From Paguma larvata (taxonomy: Eukaryota; Chordata; Mammalia; Carnivora; Viverridae), in the NCBI GenBank assembly GCA_030068075.1, contig CM057835.1:70598895-70662894 (forward strand): 64,000 nt of DNA, read 5' to 3'. Below the pieces are notes generated by a model, which worked only from the letters and a program-made list of their open reading frames with translations, had not been told where the DNA came from and searched no databases. The translations under genes were made by a program, and so were the position numbers. This document shows, in pieces, positions 45,891 to 58,400 of the stretch. Within the stretch, counting starts at the first letter, position 1; every line of letters begins with the position of its first letter.

Positions 45891-46988
45891 TGAGGAACCT
45901 CCACACCGTTTTCCAGAGTGGCTGCACCAGTTTGCATTCCCACCAACAATGTAGGAGGGTGCCTACTTCTCCACATCCTCGCCAGCATCTATAGTTTCCT
46001 GATTTGTTCATTTTAGCCACTCTGACTGGTGTGAGGTGGTATCGCAGTGTGGTTTTGATTTGTATTTCCCTGATGATGAGTGACATTGAACATCGTTTCA
46101 AGTGTCTATTTGCCATCTGAATGTCCTCTTTGGAGAAGTGTCTATTCATATCTTCCGCCCATTTCTTCACTGTGTTGTTTGTTTTTCGGGTGTGGAGTCT
46201 GGTAAGTTCTTTATAGATTTTAGATATTAGTCCTTTATCCGATATGTCATTTGCGATGATCTTTTCCCATTCCGTTGGTTGCCTATTCGTTTTGTTGGTT
46301 GTTTCTTTTGCTGTGCAGAAGCTTTTTATCTTGATGAAGTCCCAATAGTTCATCTTTGCTTTTAATTCCCTTGCCTTTGGAGACGTGTCAAGTAAGAAAT
46401 TGGTGCATCTTAGGTCAAAGAGGCTTTTTCCTGCTTTTTCCTCTAGAATTTTGACGGTTTCCTGTCTCACATTCAGATCTTTTATCCATTTAGAATTTAT
46501 TTTTGTGAGTGGTGTAAGAAAGTGGTCTAGTTTCATTCTTTTGCAAGTTGCTGTCCAATTCTCCCAGCACCATTTATTAAAGAGGCTGTCTTTTTTCCAT
46601 TGAATACATTTTCCCGCTTTATCAAAGATTAGTTGTCCATATACTTGCGGGTCCATTTCTGAGTTTTCTATTCTATTCCATTGGTCTATGTGTCTGTTTT
46701 TGTGCCAATACCATACAGTCTTGATGACCACCGCTTGTTTCCACGAATAGGTGGACTTGGTGAGACTAAGCAAAAACCAGGGGGAGGGGAAGAGGGGAAA
46801 GAAAAAAAAAGACACAGAGAGGGAGGGAGATAAAACATAAGAGACTCTCAAAGACTAAGAACAAACTGAGGGTGAGGGAGATGGGGGGGAGAGGGGGTGA
46901 TGGGCATTAAAAAAGGGCACATGTTGGGATGAACACTGGGTGTTTTATGTAAACCAATTTGAAAATAAACTATTTTAAACTAAAAAAA
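45891..46988 (+). mobile_element. LINE-1 with inverted 5' part
   Basis: The plus-strand 3' part (about 46736-46988: end of ORF2, 3' UTR, AATAAACTATT, A-tail) is preceded by a minus-strand ORF2 piece (45891-46735). Near-identical flanks, AAGAGTATTTTT at 45879-45890 and AAGAATATTTTT at 46989-47000, look like the TSD. This is the known twin-priming pattern. The 333-codon minus-strand open frame across it is a chimera of the two pieces and not a gene. Confidence 0.88.
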
Positions 46989-47000
46989 AAGAATATTTTT

Positions 47001-47572
47001 ATTATTTACCTCTCTTTGAAAAGCAATCACCATCAAGAGTTAATCTAATAACGGCATATGTTGGAATTTACACCACCGCTAACAGTGATGTGATGACAGT
47101 CATAGGGCAGTGCTGAGGAGAGCGAGCTGGAAGTGTGCTCTGAGGTTCTGATCCTCTCTGTCACGTGGTTTAATATCGCCTGAATGCAGACAGTGAGGGA
47201 GGCGTCACAGATAAAAAGTCAAAAAGAGTAATGAAATGGATCATTAAAAAATATTCTATCATTCAAGAACAAGAGATAAATGAAAAAAGAGAACAGAGAC
47301 AACATGGAGCATATAGAAAACAGCAAGATGCTAAATAAGAAACTATGTTACCAGCCACAAGCAGGAAATGGTCCAAACGCCACAACTGGAAGATGATTTT
47401 GTCAAATTGACTTTAACAGCAGCACACAAGGTAATAAACCTACAGTAAATAAAATAACAAAAGTACAAGTTCAGGGCAACATTCCCACTTGGCTCTGTAT
47501 CAAGTCAGGATATACAAAATTAATAGGGCACACAGTATCAAGGAGGATGAATTGAACTCTTACAAATGGTTA
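47001..47572 (+). mobile_element. Ancient L1 remnant (likely inter-ORF region)
   Basis: 'GAAAAAAGAGAACAGAGACAAC', 'ATAGAAAACAGCAAGATGCTAAA' and 'AATAAACCTACAGTAAA' resemble the region between ORF1 and ORF2 of old L1s. It probably continues the old L1 at 45060-45878 that the younger insertion split. Weak evidence. Confidence 0.4.
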
Positions 47573-49221
47573 TGAGTTTTCTATTCTATTCCATTGGTCT
47601 ATGCGTCTGTTTTTGTGCCAATACCATACAGTCTTGATGACCACCGCTTTGTAGTAGAGGTTAAAGTCTGGGATTGTGATGCCTCCCGCCTTGGTTTTAT
47701 TCTTCAGTATTATTTTGGCTATTCGAGGTCTTTTGTGGTTCCATACAAATTTTAGGATTGTTTGCTCTAGCTTTGAGAAGAATGCTGGTGCAATTTTGAT
47801 TGGGATTGCATTGAATGTGTAGATTGCTTTGGGTAGTATTGCCATTTTGACGATATTTATTCTTCCAATCCATGAAACTCAGAAATGGACCCGCAAGTAT
47901 ATGGCCAACTAATCTTTGACAAAGCGGGAAAATGTATCCAATGGAAAAAAGACAGCCTTTTTAACAAATGGTGCTGGGAGAATTGGACAGCAACATGCAA
48001 AAGAATGAAACTAGACCACTTTCTTACACCACTCACAAAAATAAATTCTAAATGGATAAAAGATCTGAATGTGAGACAGGAAACCGTCAAAATCCTAGAG
48101 GAGAAAACAGGAAAAAGCCTCTTTGACCTAAGATGCACAAATTTCTTACTCGACACGTCTCCAAAGGCAAGAGAATTAAAAGCAAAGATGAACTATTGGG
48201 ACCTCATCAAGATAAAAAGCTTCTGCATGGCAAAAGAAACAACCAACAAAACGAATAGGCAACCAACGGAATGGGAAAAGATCATCGCAAATGACATATC
48301 GGATAAAGGACTAATATCTAAAATTTATAAAGAACTTACCAAACTCCACACCCGAAAAACAAACAACCCAGTGAAGAAATGGGCGGAAGATATGAATAGA
48401 CACTTCTCCAAAGGGGACATTCAGATGGCCAACAGACACATGAAACGATGCTCAATGTCACTCATCATCAGGGAAATACAAATCAAAACTACACTGAGAT
48501 ACCACCTCACACCAGTCAGAGTGGCTAAAATGAACAAATCAGGAAACTATAGATGCTGGCGAGGATGTGGAGAAGTAGGCACCCTCCTACACTGTTGGTG
48601 GGAATGCAAACTGGTGCAGCCACTCTGGAAAACGGTGTGGAGGTTCCTCAAAAAAATGAAAATAGAGCTACCCTATGACCCAGCAATAGCCCTGCTAGGA
48701 ATCTACCCAAGAGACACAGGAATGCTGATGCATAGGAGCACGTGTACCCCAATGTTCATAGCAGCACTTTCGACAATAGCCAAATCATGGAAAGAGACCA
48801 AGTGCCCATCAACTGACGAATGGATAAAGAAGTTATGGTACTTATATACAATAGAGTACTACGTGGCAATGAGAAAAAATGAAATCTGGCCATGTGTAGC
48901 AACATGGATGGAACTGGAGGGTATTATGTTAAGTGAAATAAGTCAGTCAGAAAAAGACAGATACCATATGTTTCCACGAATAGGTGGACTTTGTGAAACT
49001 AAGCAAAAACCAGGGGGAGGGGAAGAGGGGAAAGAAAAAAAAGACACAGAGAGGGAGGGAGATAAAACATAAGAGACTCTCAAAGACTAAGAAAAAACTG
49101 AGGGTAAGGGGGATGAGGGAGGGGGGAGAGGGGGTGATGGGCATTAAAAAGGGCACATGTTGGGATGAACACTGGGTGTTATATGTAAACCAATTTGAAA
49201 ATAAACTATTATAACAAAAAA

Positions 49222-49271
<50 letters not shown>

Positions 49272-49287
49272 AAAAAAAAAAAAAAAA
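47573..49287 (+). mobile_element. Young LINE-1 with inverted 5' part and long (AATA)n tail
   Basis: The minus-strand ORF2 piece 47573-47873 is followed by the plus-strand piece from 47874 through ORF2 end (open frame 47885-49072, 395 residues, cysteine motif [18 protein letters not shown] intact), 3' UTR, and a tail of A and AATA repeats to 49287. The two pieces are adjacent in the L1 map and share about 9 bp at the turn point, as in twin priming. No clear TSD: the right flank is directly another L1 5' UTR in the opposite orientation, and the left flank is 'TTACAAATGGT'. Confidence 0.88.
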
Positions 49288-50289
49288 GAAGAAATGACTG
49301 GCGTTACTCCAGGCAGCAATCTCCACTTGGATCAGTCGCTCCTGCTGATAGCTTGGGAGGGGCGTGGTTTAGCGTAGGCGGGTCCGGCCTCCACTGCTGC
49401 AGAGATGGCTTTTGTGGTGACTTCCTGGCTTGTGAGACAACAATGTCGTCTCTCCAGACCCGTGCCACGAGTCCTGGAGGCTTTATTCGCCCCTTTATTT
49501 CTGTTCTCTCTCCACCGCCATCGCCAGCCTAGTGTGGTTTACTTGACGGTGACCCGGCCGTGTCCCACAGGAGCCGCCGCCTGGGGCTGCCTGGGTCCCT
49601 GCGGCGTGCGTGCCCGGAGGCGCTGGGCTAGGGTGGCGCGGTGGCGCAGCCGTCTGCTCCCCCCCGTTTGGCTGTAACTGTGCGGGGGTTAGAGGTGCTC
49701 TGCAGGAGCCGCCGCCTGGGTCCCTGCTGCCTGTCCCGGCAGCGCGCGCGCCCCGGAGGCGCTGGGCGAGGGTGGTGCGGTGAGGCGGCCGTCTGCCACC
49801 CCGATTTCGTTATAATTGTGCCGGGGAAGAGGTGCTCGGCTGGTAGCGCCGCCTGCGTCCCCGCTGCCAGTCCCCCTGGCGCGGGTCCCAGTGGCTCAGG
49901 ACGGGGTTGGTGCGGTCCCAGCAGCGCGCGGGTAGTGCTGCTTCTTGCCACTGAACTTCTCTTCAAAAGCCCTGCATTTAGGGCCTGGATGGTAGCGGTC
50001 TCACCCGCTCTGGCCCTCTAGTTCAGATGTTGTCCGATCGGCACTTTCCCAGCTATCTCCGAAGACGCTCACCCTCCCCTCAGCTCAACTTCCCGAGTTG
50101 GAGTTCGTTTTATCCGACCCAGATTAAACTCACGGTTTAGTTGGGCCGTGTCTGTTTTCGCCTTCATTTCTTGTCAGCTGTAGCACCTTTCCCCCCCGAT
50201 TTTTGAAGTTGAGAGAGACTATGGTTTCAGTCGTCCCCCTTTAAAGGGCAAGCGAAATACTGGAGCCCCTTACTCCTCCGCCATGTTGC
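49288..50289 (-). mobile_element. Isolated young LINE-1 5' UTR
   Basis: About 1 kb nearly the same as 19745-20756 of the full-length element: 'GAAGAAATGACTG' at the inner end, the GC-rich tandem units (49560-49920) and the 5' terminus complement 'CCGCCATGTTGCC'. It ends where the full-length element continues toward ORF1, so the rest of that L1 is missing. It abuts the A-tail of the previous L1 head-on. Confidence 0.88.
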
Positions 50290-50510
50290 CCCTCCTCAGC
50301 ACCCTCAATTCTTTTATCCCCCAAATAAACTCGCCACAGCTCCTACCTTCCACAAGCTGGACATTTTTCTACCTCTAGATGTGCAGTTTTGCTTTCTCAA
50401 TTCTCCGATCTATTTCTTGGGTGTGAGAAACGATTTTGTATTTATCTAGCTGTGTTCACGGGAAGAGGCAAGCTCAGGGTCCCCATACTCCTCTGTCATC
50501 TTAACTCCTC
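50290..50510 (-). mobile_element. Possible 5' UTR of an older L1 family
   Basis: On the minus strand from about 50510 it reads 'AAGATGACAGAGGAGTATGGGGACCC' and then 'GAAACGATTTTGTATTTATC' on the plus strand. The opening resembles the start of an L1 5' UTR but of a different family from 49288-50289. Tentative. Confidence 0.4.
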
Positions 50511-51146
50511 TCCCCACCTTCCTTTCTTCTTGATCAGAGACAATTTCATCCCCCACCCCATGTTTTAAGATATGTGTTTACATTTACACAGTTAAGGTAC
50601 ATTTTTAGGGAAGTACTTGGGAGGTAGCAAGGAAATAATCTTTTCTCATCTTTGAGCATCCAAAATGTCCACCTACAGGCTCATCTTTCCTTTTTTACCT
50701 GCCTTATCGGTGTATTCTGAACTTGGTGTGGTGAGCTAGGAAGGAGGCCATGAACTTGGGCCTCCTGAGAACAGCAATGAAGGGGTTCTTTCTTGCTTTG
50801 GCTCATTTGCTTTACATTTTCTTTCTCAAGGGTTCTGTGTGACTTTGTTTCCACCAACAGCAAAGTCCCCAAAAGAGCAGTTCTTTCCATTTTTCTTCTA
50901 GTTGTCCATAGCAATTTCCCCTTCTACAATTATTCTCAGTCTGTTCTATGTCAAGGATAGGAAAAGTTCTCAGGTTTGTTTGAGATTGTTTTCCAAATTC
51001 TTTTATTATGCAACTTATCAACATAAATGAGAACATAAAATAAATGTTTATGGGTTTAGAAAGAATAATACACATAAACCACACTGCCACTCAAAGATAG
51101 ATATCTTTAAAAAAAAAAAACAAAGCCATCTATCCAATCTGCAATT
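50511..51146. other. Intergenic DNA, no gene seen
   Basis: No recognised exon or repeat; short open frames only. Confidence 0.4.
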
Positions 51147-51152
51147 AACTAG

Positions 51153-51573
51153 TGTTGGGAGCTGGAGGCCTTGAGAGATGTTGAGAGCCAGAGGCCTTGA
51201 GCAGTGTTGGGAGCCGGAGGCTTTGAGTGCAGCCTTTGTCCTGAAGTCGGGACTGCAACTGTGTCACGTGTGGGGTGGTTCAGAATGTTCTTGTGGAGTT
51301 TGATATAGCGGGATACATTTTGCCTGGATAACTGTCATGAGTGCTTCTGGATAACGTCATGCTGAGCTTTTATCTCCTGAGAACTTGTGGTAGGAGACAT
51401 GCCTTGCACGTACACCAACCTCAGATTGTGCATAAATACCCGAGTGAAAATAAACTCGGGGCTGGTGACGCTTGGGAGCGCCAGCCCTCCCTTAATAACT
51501 GTGCCTTGTGTATCAGTTCATCCTCACCCCCCTATCAGGAACCGTTCGATTCTGTGATGGTTGGCCCGCCACA
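51153..51573 (+). mobile_element. Solo LTR of an endogenous retrovirus
   Basis: A 421-bp element beginning TGTTGGGAGC and ending CCGCCACA, flanked by the 6-bp direct repeat AACTAG (51147-51152 and 51574-51579). It has a TATA-like CATAAATAC near 51431 and the polyadenylation signal AATAAA near 51450, followed by an R/U5-like stretch. The first ~78 bp are three tandem ~26-bp units (TGTTGGGAGCTGGAGGCCTT-type). No viral coding region is attached. A solo LTR arises by recombination between the two LTRs of a provirus. A 6-bp duplication is common for class II (beta-like) elements, but the class is not proven here. Confidence 0.9.
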
Positions 51574-51579
51574 AACTAG

Positions 51580-52770
51580 TATCTGAAGATTCTGAGATTG
51601 GCATTATTTATCCCTTTTAATCTTCAGTACGTTGCTTTCCCTAGCAATGCCTCCCCCAAATTTTGTGCATTTAAAACAGTGAGTAGAATGCAACAAACTA
51701 GCTTAGAAAGTTAAGGACAATGTGTCCATTAGGGGAGAGCCCAGGAAACATTAAGCTTAAGAGAGCCTAGGGTCAGTGTTGGTTGGGCTTCCTGGAGTTT
51801 AGGATAGCCCCTACTAAAGAAGACAAGTAAGGCTCTGGAAAGAGAAGACAGACTCCTAAAACTGGACATCTGGTCTTGCTTTATGTAGGCTAGCTGAGTA
51901 TCTAGCAGAAATAATGTCAGAATTAAGACCCGAAATTCTCTGCTGCCTGGCTCCGCATTTTCTCTGGGAGGTGTCCCTGACCACTACTCGCGAAGGGCTG
52001 ATCATGACATTGGTGCTTTGTCATGTGAACACAAACCAGGCTCAGACTTCAAGGTGCCAAAAGGAATCCCGGCTAGAGACACACAAGCTCTTCAAGTTAT
52101 ATCAGTGCAGTCAGCTCCTTAGTGATGTCAGTTTCCTCACAAATGAGCTTTTCATTTTATTGAGGAAAAGAGACAGTGTGGAAGGGGGATGATCATCTGA
52201 GGGGGGTGGTCACAGTCTTTAATATTCATATAACACAAGGTTCTCATAGTAACCAGGTGCCAACTCTGTGGATTACTCTGACCATGAGAGATGTGTTTTA
52301 TGCTCTGTTGAGACAAATCTGATCAGGGTCAGGGGCTGATAGAACATGGTCTATTGGTCTCAGCACATTAGGGAGAGGGGATCTGGAGATTTATCTGTCT
52401 ATGTCACAATTCCCACTTATTGTCACTTTTGCTTCCCTCACTCCCATCACCTCCATTCTCATAACCAATTGAGTATCATCAGGGAATACAGTTCCTTGGT
52501 TGATATTTTACTAATAAGACATATGTTAGTGAAGTCAAAGAGGTGTGTGGAAAGTGGTTCTCACAACCAAGAATCAGGTAAAATATGCTTTACAGTGGCT
52601 TTCTTCATATTTATTGTATTGGGACTTGTTCAGCAACTGAATCTACAGGTTTCATTCCATTTCTCAGTGTCTTCTCTTTTAGGATCCCCTATTATATGTA
52701 TGTTGGGTCATTTGAAGAGGCTCCACAGTTCACTCATAATTTTTGAGCTTTAAATTTTTCCCTTTGTATT
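51580..52770. other. Intergenic DNA, no gene seen
   Basis: No V element, exon or clear transposon. The 92- and 135-codon open frames here (51914-52192, 52346-52753) have no recognisable domain. Confidence 0.4.
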
Positions 52771-52985
52771 TTTTTATCTTTATTTTTGAGGAGAGAGAAA
52801 GAGAGAGAGAGAGAGAGAATATGAGCACGGGAGGAACAGAGAGAGAGGCAGACACATAATCTGAAGCAGGTTCCAGGATATGAGTTATCAACACAAAGCT
52901 CGATTGAGGCTCGAATTCCCCAACCATGAGATCATGACCTGAGCTGAACTCGGACACTTAACCAACTGAGACACTCTGTTGCCCC
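52771..52985 (-). mobile_element. CAN SINE
   Basis: Minus-strand SINE with GAGAGAGAGAGAGAGAGA body and head side 'AACTGAGACACTCTGTTGCCCC'. The near-perfect TSD is TTCCCTTTGTATTTTT / TTCCCTTTGTACTTTT (52758-52773 region and 52986-53001). Confidence 0.88.
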
Positions 52986-53001
52986 TTCCCTTTGTACTTT
53001 T

Positions 53002-54600
53002 GATTGCACATTTTTCTTTGCTATGACTTTGAAGTCACTAGTCTTTTATTTTCCAGAATGTAGTCAGTTCTGTATATAGTACTTTTTATTGGTGCATAAT
53101 TATGTATTTTATTTCTTGATTGAGATATGCTATCTCTCCACTAATTGTCAGAAATTTTCTCCTTTTTGTTTTTGTTTTTAATAGCTGGTTTAAAGTCTTT
53201 GTGAGAGAATTCCAATGTATCTATTGTACCGGGTTATGCATCTCTAAATTTCATTTTAAGGCCAGTTGAGATGTCCCTCCTTCTTCATACATTGGGTAAT
53301 TTTGGCATCTATACTGAATTTGTGTAATGTTATTTTATGGAACTGTGATTATGGTTTAAATCCCAGGGGAAGTTGTTGTTGTTGTTTGGATTTTTTTATT
53401 TGTTTGTTTTGGCATTTACTTTGCCCAGTCGTTTACAAGCTACTAATTTCAAAAAGTCTTCTGCAGAATGTGTTTTCTGTTTCTATTCAGATTCCAAACA
53501 CTTTGCTCTGGTATTTACACTTGTCCTAAGTGGAAGCTACACACTGATTTTCACAGGTCATATCTGAGATTTCAGTGGAAATCACTTCCTTGGTTCTGTT
53601 CTCCATGTCTCTCCATCCTCCTTCTCTCTGACACTGCACAGTTGCATCTCAGAGGTTATCCAAGAACTCAAACAATTGGTATTGTTGCTTTCCCAGGCTT
53701 CTCCCTATTCACTGTTTCTCCCTTCCCAGTATTTTCAGTTCCCTGGATCTTCCTTTTTATATGATGGACAGAAACCTGGGACTTGGCTCATACCCATTGC
53801 CATACACTCCCCCTGAAAGTGCCAATTTCTGAGACAAGTCGCACAAGAACAGAGAAGATTGTCTTTTGGGGAAAATACTAAAATGAGAAAAATAAGTTCC
53901 CAAGACACCACTATTATCTCTACTATGGAAGTATTTCCTGTGGGCAAGGCCATAGAAAAGGAGGAGAATACATTTTAAGAGAATACAAAAAGTGGATACC
54001 CGCTCTTGCTCTAAGCTTTAGAAGCCATCTTTCTCATATGTCAAGTCAGAACAATGGTCTGTTCCTGGATCTCTTTCTTTCTAAAGCTGGTGATTGGTGC
54101 TGCTCCCAGCTACCTTGAGAGGAGGTTGCAGGACTCTGAAGGAAAAATAGAAAATGCAGCATTGGTTGTATGTTATTTGCAATGTCAATATCATTCCCAA
54201 TCTGCTTTTGAGTATTTTTTTCTAGAGACTCATATAGCTCTTGTTTGGATTCTTTCCAGGTTTAAAGCTGCATTCATTGGTAGAATCATCGTGTCTTACT
54301 ATGTCTTAAGTGAAACTTGAGCCTGATAATAGTACTTCCAACTGGACATTTTACTGTTAGAAACAGGCATTAGAAAAAAGGAAAGTTGAAAAAAAGTTTT
54401 AACTTCCAAATGAAAGAAATAAGAAGACAAATTCCTACAATGATACTGTTTCTTCAGTGATCTAGGATCACTGTTATTGGTTTTATTGTGACCAGTGGGT
54501 GGAGAGAAGTGGAGCAAAGCTAAGTAAGAGGGAAAAAACATGTGTTAATTGCCTAAGAAAGAAATCAAAGATAAAATGGAATGAGTCTGGATAATATAAA
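53002..54600. other. Intergenic DNA, no gene seen
   Basis: No supported feature; the short open frames lack domains. Confidence 0.35.
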
Positions 54601-55345
54601 ACTTATAACATATGATCCCCTGGCAGCATAGAAATGTTCCATTATCAAACCTATATTTCCCTTTTGTGACTCACTTATCACTAGATCATGTACCAAGGGC
54701 AGTGTAACTTTATTCTTCATTTCTCAAGCTGAGATCTTAGGCTGAAGAAGGGCAAATTACATGTTCATGAATGGAACATAGAGAATGCCCTGGCCGGTGC
54801 TCCATTTTCCTTCAAGTGGTTCACTCACAACTGTGCACCTGACCCTCTATTTGGCAAGTGAGTAGGCTGCTGGGGAGACTGATAAGATAGTGGCGTTCAA
54901 TGTTGGACATATATCAGTGCAAACAATTAAGGGAGGGATGGCGCCAACCTTCAGGTGGGAGGGCTCTCCATCAAGCACCCACTCACAGCATACGTTTCCA
55001 CTGATGGCGGGGGCAGGGAATGACATCTTCCTAAAAGTACAGAGATCTTCAAAAGTAGATACCCAGCGAAGAGCAGTAAGAAAGGTTCCCAGGCCTGGGA
55101 TAGTCACAGAGACAAGGCATATTACAGCAAAAACACACAAGTTCCAGGAGCACATGACCACGAGGGCAACAGGACATCATCGTTTTCTGGACAAATCAGG
55201 CATAAATATTCAAGCTCCTCATCTTCAGTCAATATGTGCCAAAGTGTTTGAGTTTTACAGTTAAGCTCTGCTCCACAAGGATGCAGAAGTATGTAGATTG
55301 AAGAGTAAGATCTAGGGGACAAGGAGAGGCAGGTGCATGAACCAT
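54600..55345 (+). repeat. Upstream flank of IGLV unit 5 (duplicon)
   Basis: Non-coding; near the promoter it resembles the flanks of units 1 and 6 ('GCAGAAGTATGTAGATTGAAG' against 'GCAGAAGTATCTAGCATGAAG' near 63511; 'GGAGAGGCAGG'). Confidence 0.5.
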
Positions 55346-55353
55346 ATTTGCAT
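55346..55353 (+). promoter_or_regulatory. Immunoglobulin octamer ATTTGCAT, unit 5
   Basis: A perfect octamer 102 bp upstream of the unit 5 leader ATG. Confidence 0.85.
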
Positions 55354-55447
55354 AAAGGCCACTCCCTCCTCTGAGGCAAGATGAGAACATAATAGAGATA
55401 CAAGAGATCAGAGTCTCAGAAGACATTGCTCTTGACTCATTTCCACC

Positions 55448-58400
55448 ATGGCCTGGACACTGATCCTTCTCACCCTCGTCACTCAGGACACAGGTGAGGT
55501 CTCCAGGGAAGGGACCATAGTGACAACTGGGCTGATCCTTTCTCTCCTCCTCATATTCAACTGAGTATTGCTCTCTCAACTCCAAGAATCGGAGGGAAAA
55601 GGTGCTACAGCTAACAAGGAACGAAGGCGAAAACAGACATGCCCAGCTAAACCCTGAGTTTAATTTGGGTCAGATAAATCGAACTCAGGAAGTTGAGCTG
55701 AGGGGAGGGTGAGCGTCTTCGGAGATAGCTGGGAAAGTGCCAACCGAACAACATCTGAAGAGAAGGCCAGAGCAGGTCAGACCGCTACCATCCAGCCCCT
55801 AGATGCAGGGCTTTTGCAGAGAAGTTCAGTGGCAAACAGCAGCACTACACGCCCGCTGCTGGGACTGCGCCAACCCGGACCGGAGCCGCTGGGATGCGCG
55901 CGCCACCGGGACTGGCAGCGGGGACCCAGGCGGCGCTACCAGCAGAGCACCTCTAACCCCGGCACAATTACAGCGAAATTGGGGGTAGCAGACAGCCGCG
56001 TCACCACGCACCCTCGCCCAGCGCCTCTTGTACGTGCGCGCCGCCGGGACTGGCAGCAGGGACCAGGGAGCCCCAGGCGGTGGCGCCTGTGGAGCACCTC
56101 TAATCCCGGCAAAAATTACAGTGAAATCAGGCGTAGGAGACGGCCGGGTCACCGTCCAGTGAACCGCACTAGGCCGGCGTCGGTGGTGGAGAGAGAACAG
56201 AAATAAAGGGGCGAATAAGGTCTCCAGGACTGATGGCGAGGGGCTGGAGAGAAGTCATTGTTGTTTCACAAGCCAGGAAGTCACCCCAAAAGCCATCTCT
56301 GCAGCAGTGGAGGCCGGACCCGCCTACACCAAACCACGCCCCTCCCATCATATCAACAGGAGCAACTGATACCAAGTGGAGATTGCTGCCTGGAGTAACG
56401 CCAGTCATTTTTTCTGTTTTAAATTTATCCCTCCCTTTCTCATTCCTACCGATCCCCATCCCTGAGCTGGTTATCCAGGGTACTGACTGGCTTAAAAATA
56501 TTTTTTAACCCACTCTTTGAGGACATGGTTTATACCTTCTTCTGTACTTCCCTTTTTCTGGAATAACCAGGCCGCATAAGTTCATCTAGACGACATCGAT
56601 CTTTATTCCTTTTCCCTTGCACCTGTCCTTATTCTGATTTCTATCAGTCTGGATTAAACCCTTTAGTCACTCTACCTGGGCAAAGTCCATTTCCTTCTTC
56701 TCCCTGTACCAGTCATTATTCTGTCTATATATGCTCTGCCACCAGCACACTACATACCCTGTCCTTAACGTGTAGCTGTTACTTCAGGACATTGCCCTCA
56801 GACAGTCACTTGTTTTTTTTTCTGTTGTGAACTGCTTGTCTGGACCATTTGTCAGTACGTTTATTTCTGTTTTCTGTTTGTCTGTCAGTCGGTTTTCCTT
56901 TCCAGGGCAACTTCAAGAAACAATCCAAAACACATGCAGCCAAAATGACGAAACAGAAGATTTCTCCTCAAAAGAATCTACAAGAAGCAGTGACAGCTCA
57001 AGAATTAATGAAAACAGATATAAGCAACATAACAGAACTTGAATATAGAATGATAATCATAAAACTAATCGCTGGGCTTGAAAAAAGCATAGATGAATGC
57101 AAGGGGTCCCGCGCGGCAGAGTTCAAGGACCTTAAAAACGGTCAGGAAGAATTAAAGAAGACATTGGAAGAAATACAAGGGAAACTGGAAGCAGCCACAG
57201 CACGGATTGAAGAGGTAGAGGAAAGAGTTAGTGCATTAGAAGACAAAATCACTGAAAAAGAGGAAGCAGATAAAAAGAGAGAGAAGCTGATCCAGGAACA
57301 GGAAAGGAGAATTCGAGAGCTGAGCGATGCACTCAAAAGAAACAATATCCGTATCATAGGAGTTCCAGAGGAAGAAGAGAAAGAGAAAGGAGTCGAAGGG
57401 GTTCTTGAACAAATCATTGCTGAGAACTTCCCCAACATGAGGAAGGAAACGGGCATGGAAATCCAAGAGGCACAGAGAACTCCCCTCAGACGTAACTTGA
57501 ATAGACCTTCTGCACGGCACATCATAGTGAAGCTGGCAAAATACAAAGATAGGGAGAGAATCCTGAAAGCAGTTAGGGACAAAAGAACCTTAACAAACAA
57601 AGGCAGACATATAAGGGTAGTAGCAGACTTATCTACAGAAACTTGGCAAGCCAGAAAGGAATGGCAGGATATCTTCAATGTGATGAGCAAGAAGGACATG
57701 CAACCAAGAATTCTGTATCCGGCTAGCCTGTCATTCAGAATAGAAGGAGAGATCAAGGTTTTCCCAACAAACAAAAACTGAAAGAATTTATCACAAATAA
57801 GCCAGCACTACAAGGGATCCTGAGGGGCACTCTATGAAGGCAAGGTTGCAAAGAACACGGACTGCCAGAGACAGCCTTACAAACATGAAACTTACAGATA
57901 ATACAGTGACTGTAAGCCCATATTTTTCAATATTAACACTGAATGTAAATAGACTAAATGTGCCAATCAAAAGACACAGGATAACAGAATGGATTAAAAA
58001 ACAAGACCCATCTATTTGCTGTCTTCAAGAAACTCATCTTAAACCTGAAGACACCTTCAGATTGAAAGTGAGGGGATGGAGAACTATCTACCAGGCTACT
58101 GGAAGTCAGAAGAAAGCCGCAGTAGCCACACTTACATCAGACAAATTAGACTTCAAAATGAACGATGTAATAAGAGATGAAGAAGGACATTATATAATAG
58201 TCTCAGGGACCATCCAGCAGGAAGAGCTAACAATTGTAAATATCTACACACCGAATTCGGGGGCACCCAAATTTGTAAAACAACTAATTACAAACATTAG
58301 CAACCTCATCGATAAAAATGTCCTAAGAGTAGGAGATCTCAACACTCCACTCTCAGCATTGGATAGATCCACAAAACAGAAAATCTGCGCAGAAACAATA

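Noticed and set aside
45850..46851. 333-codon minus-strand open frame
   Set aside because: It joins an antisense reading of an L1 3' UTR to an ORF2 piece across the inversion point of the L1 at 45891-46988; a chimera, not a gene.
51914..52192. 92-codon plus-strand open frame
   Set aside because: No domain, promoter or splice context supporting a gene; length is expected by chance in 64 kb.
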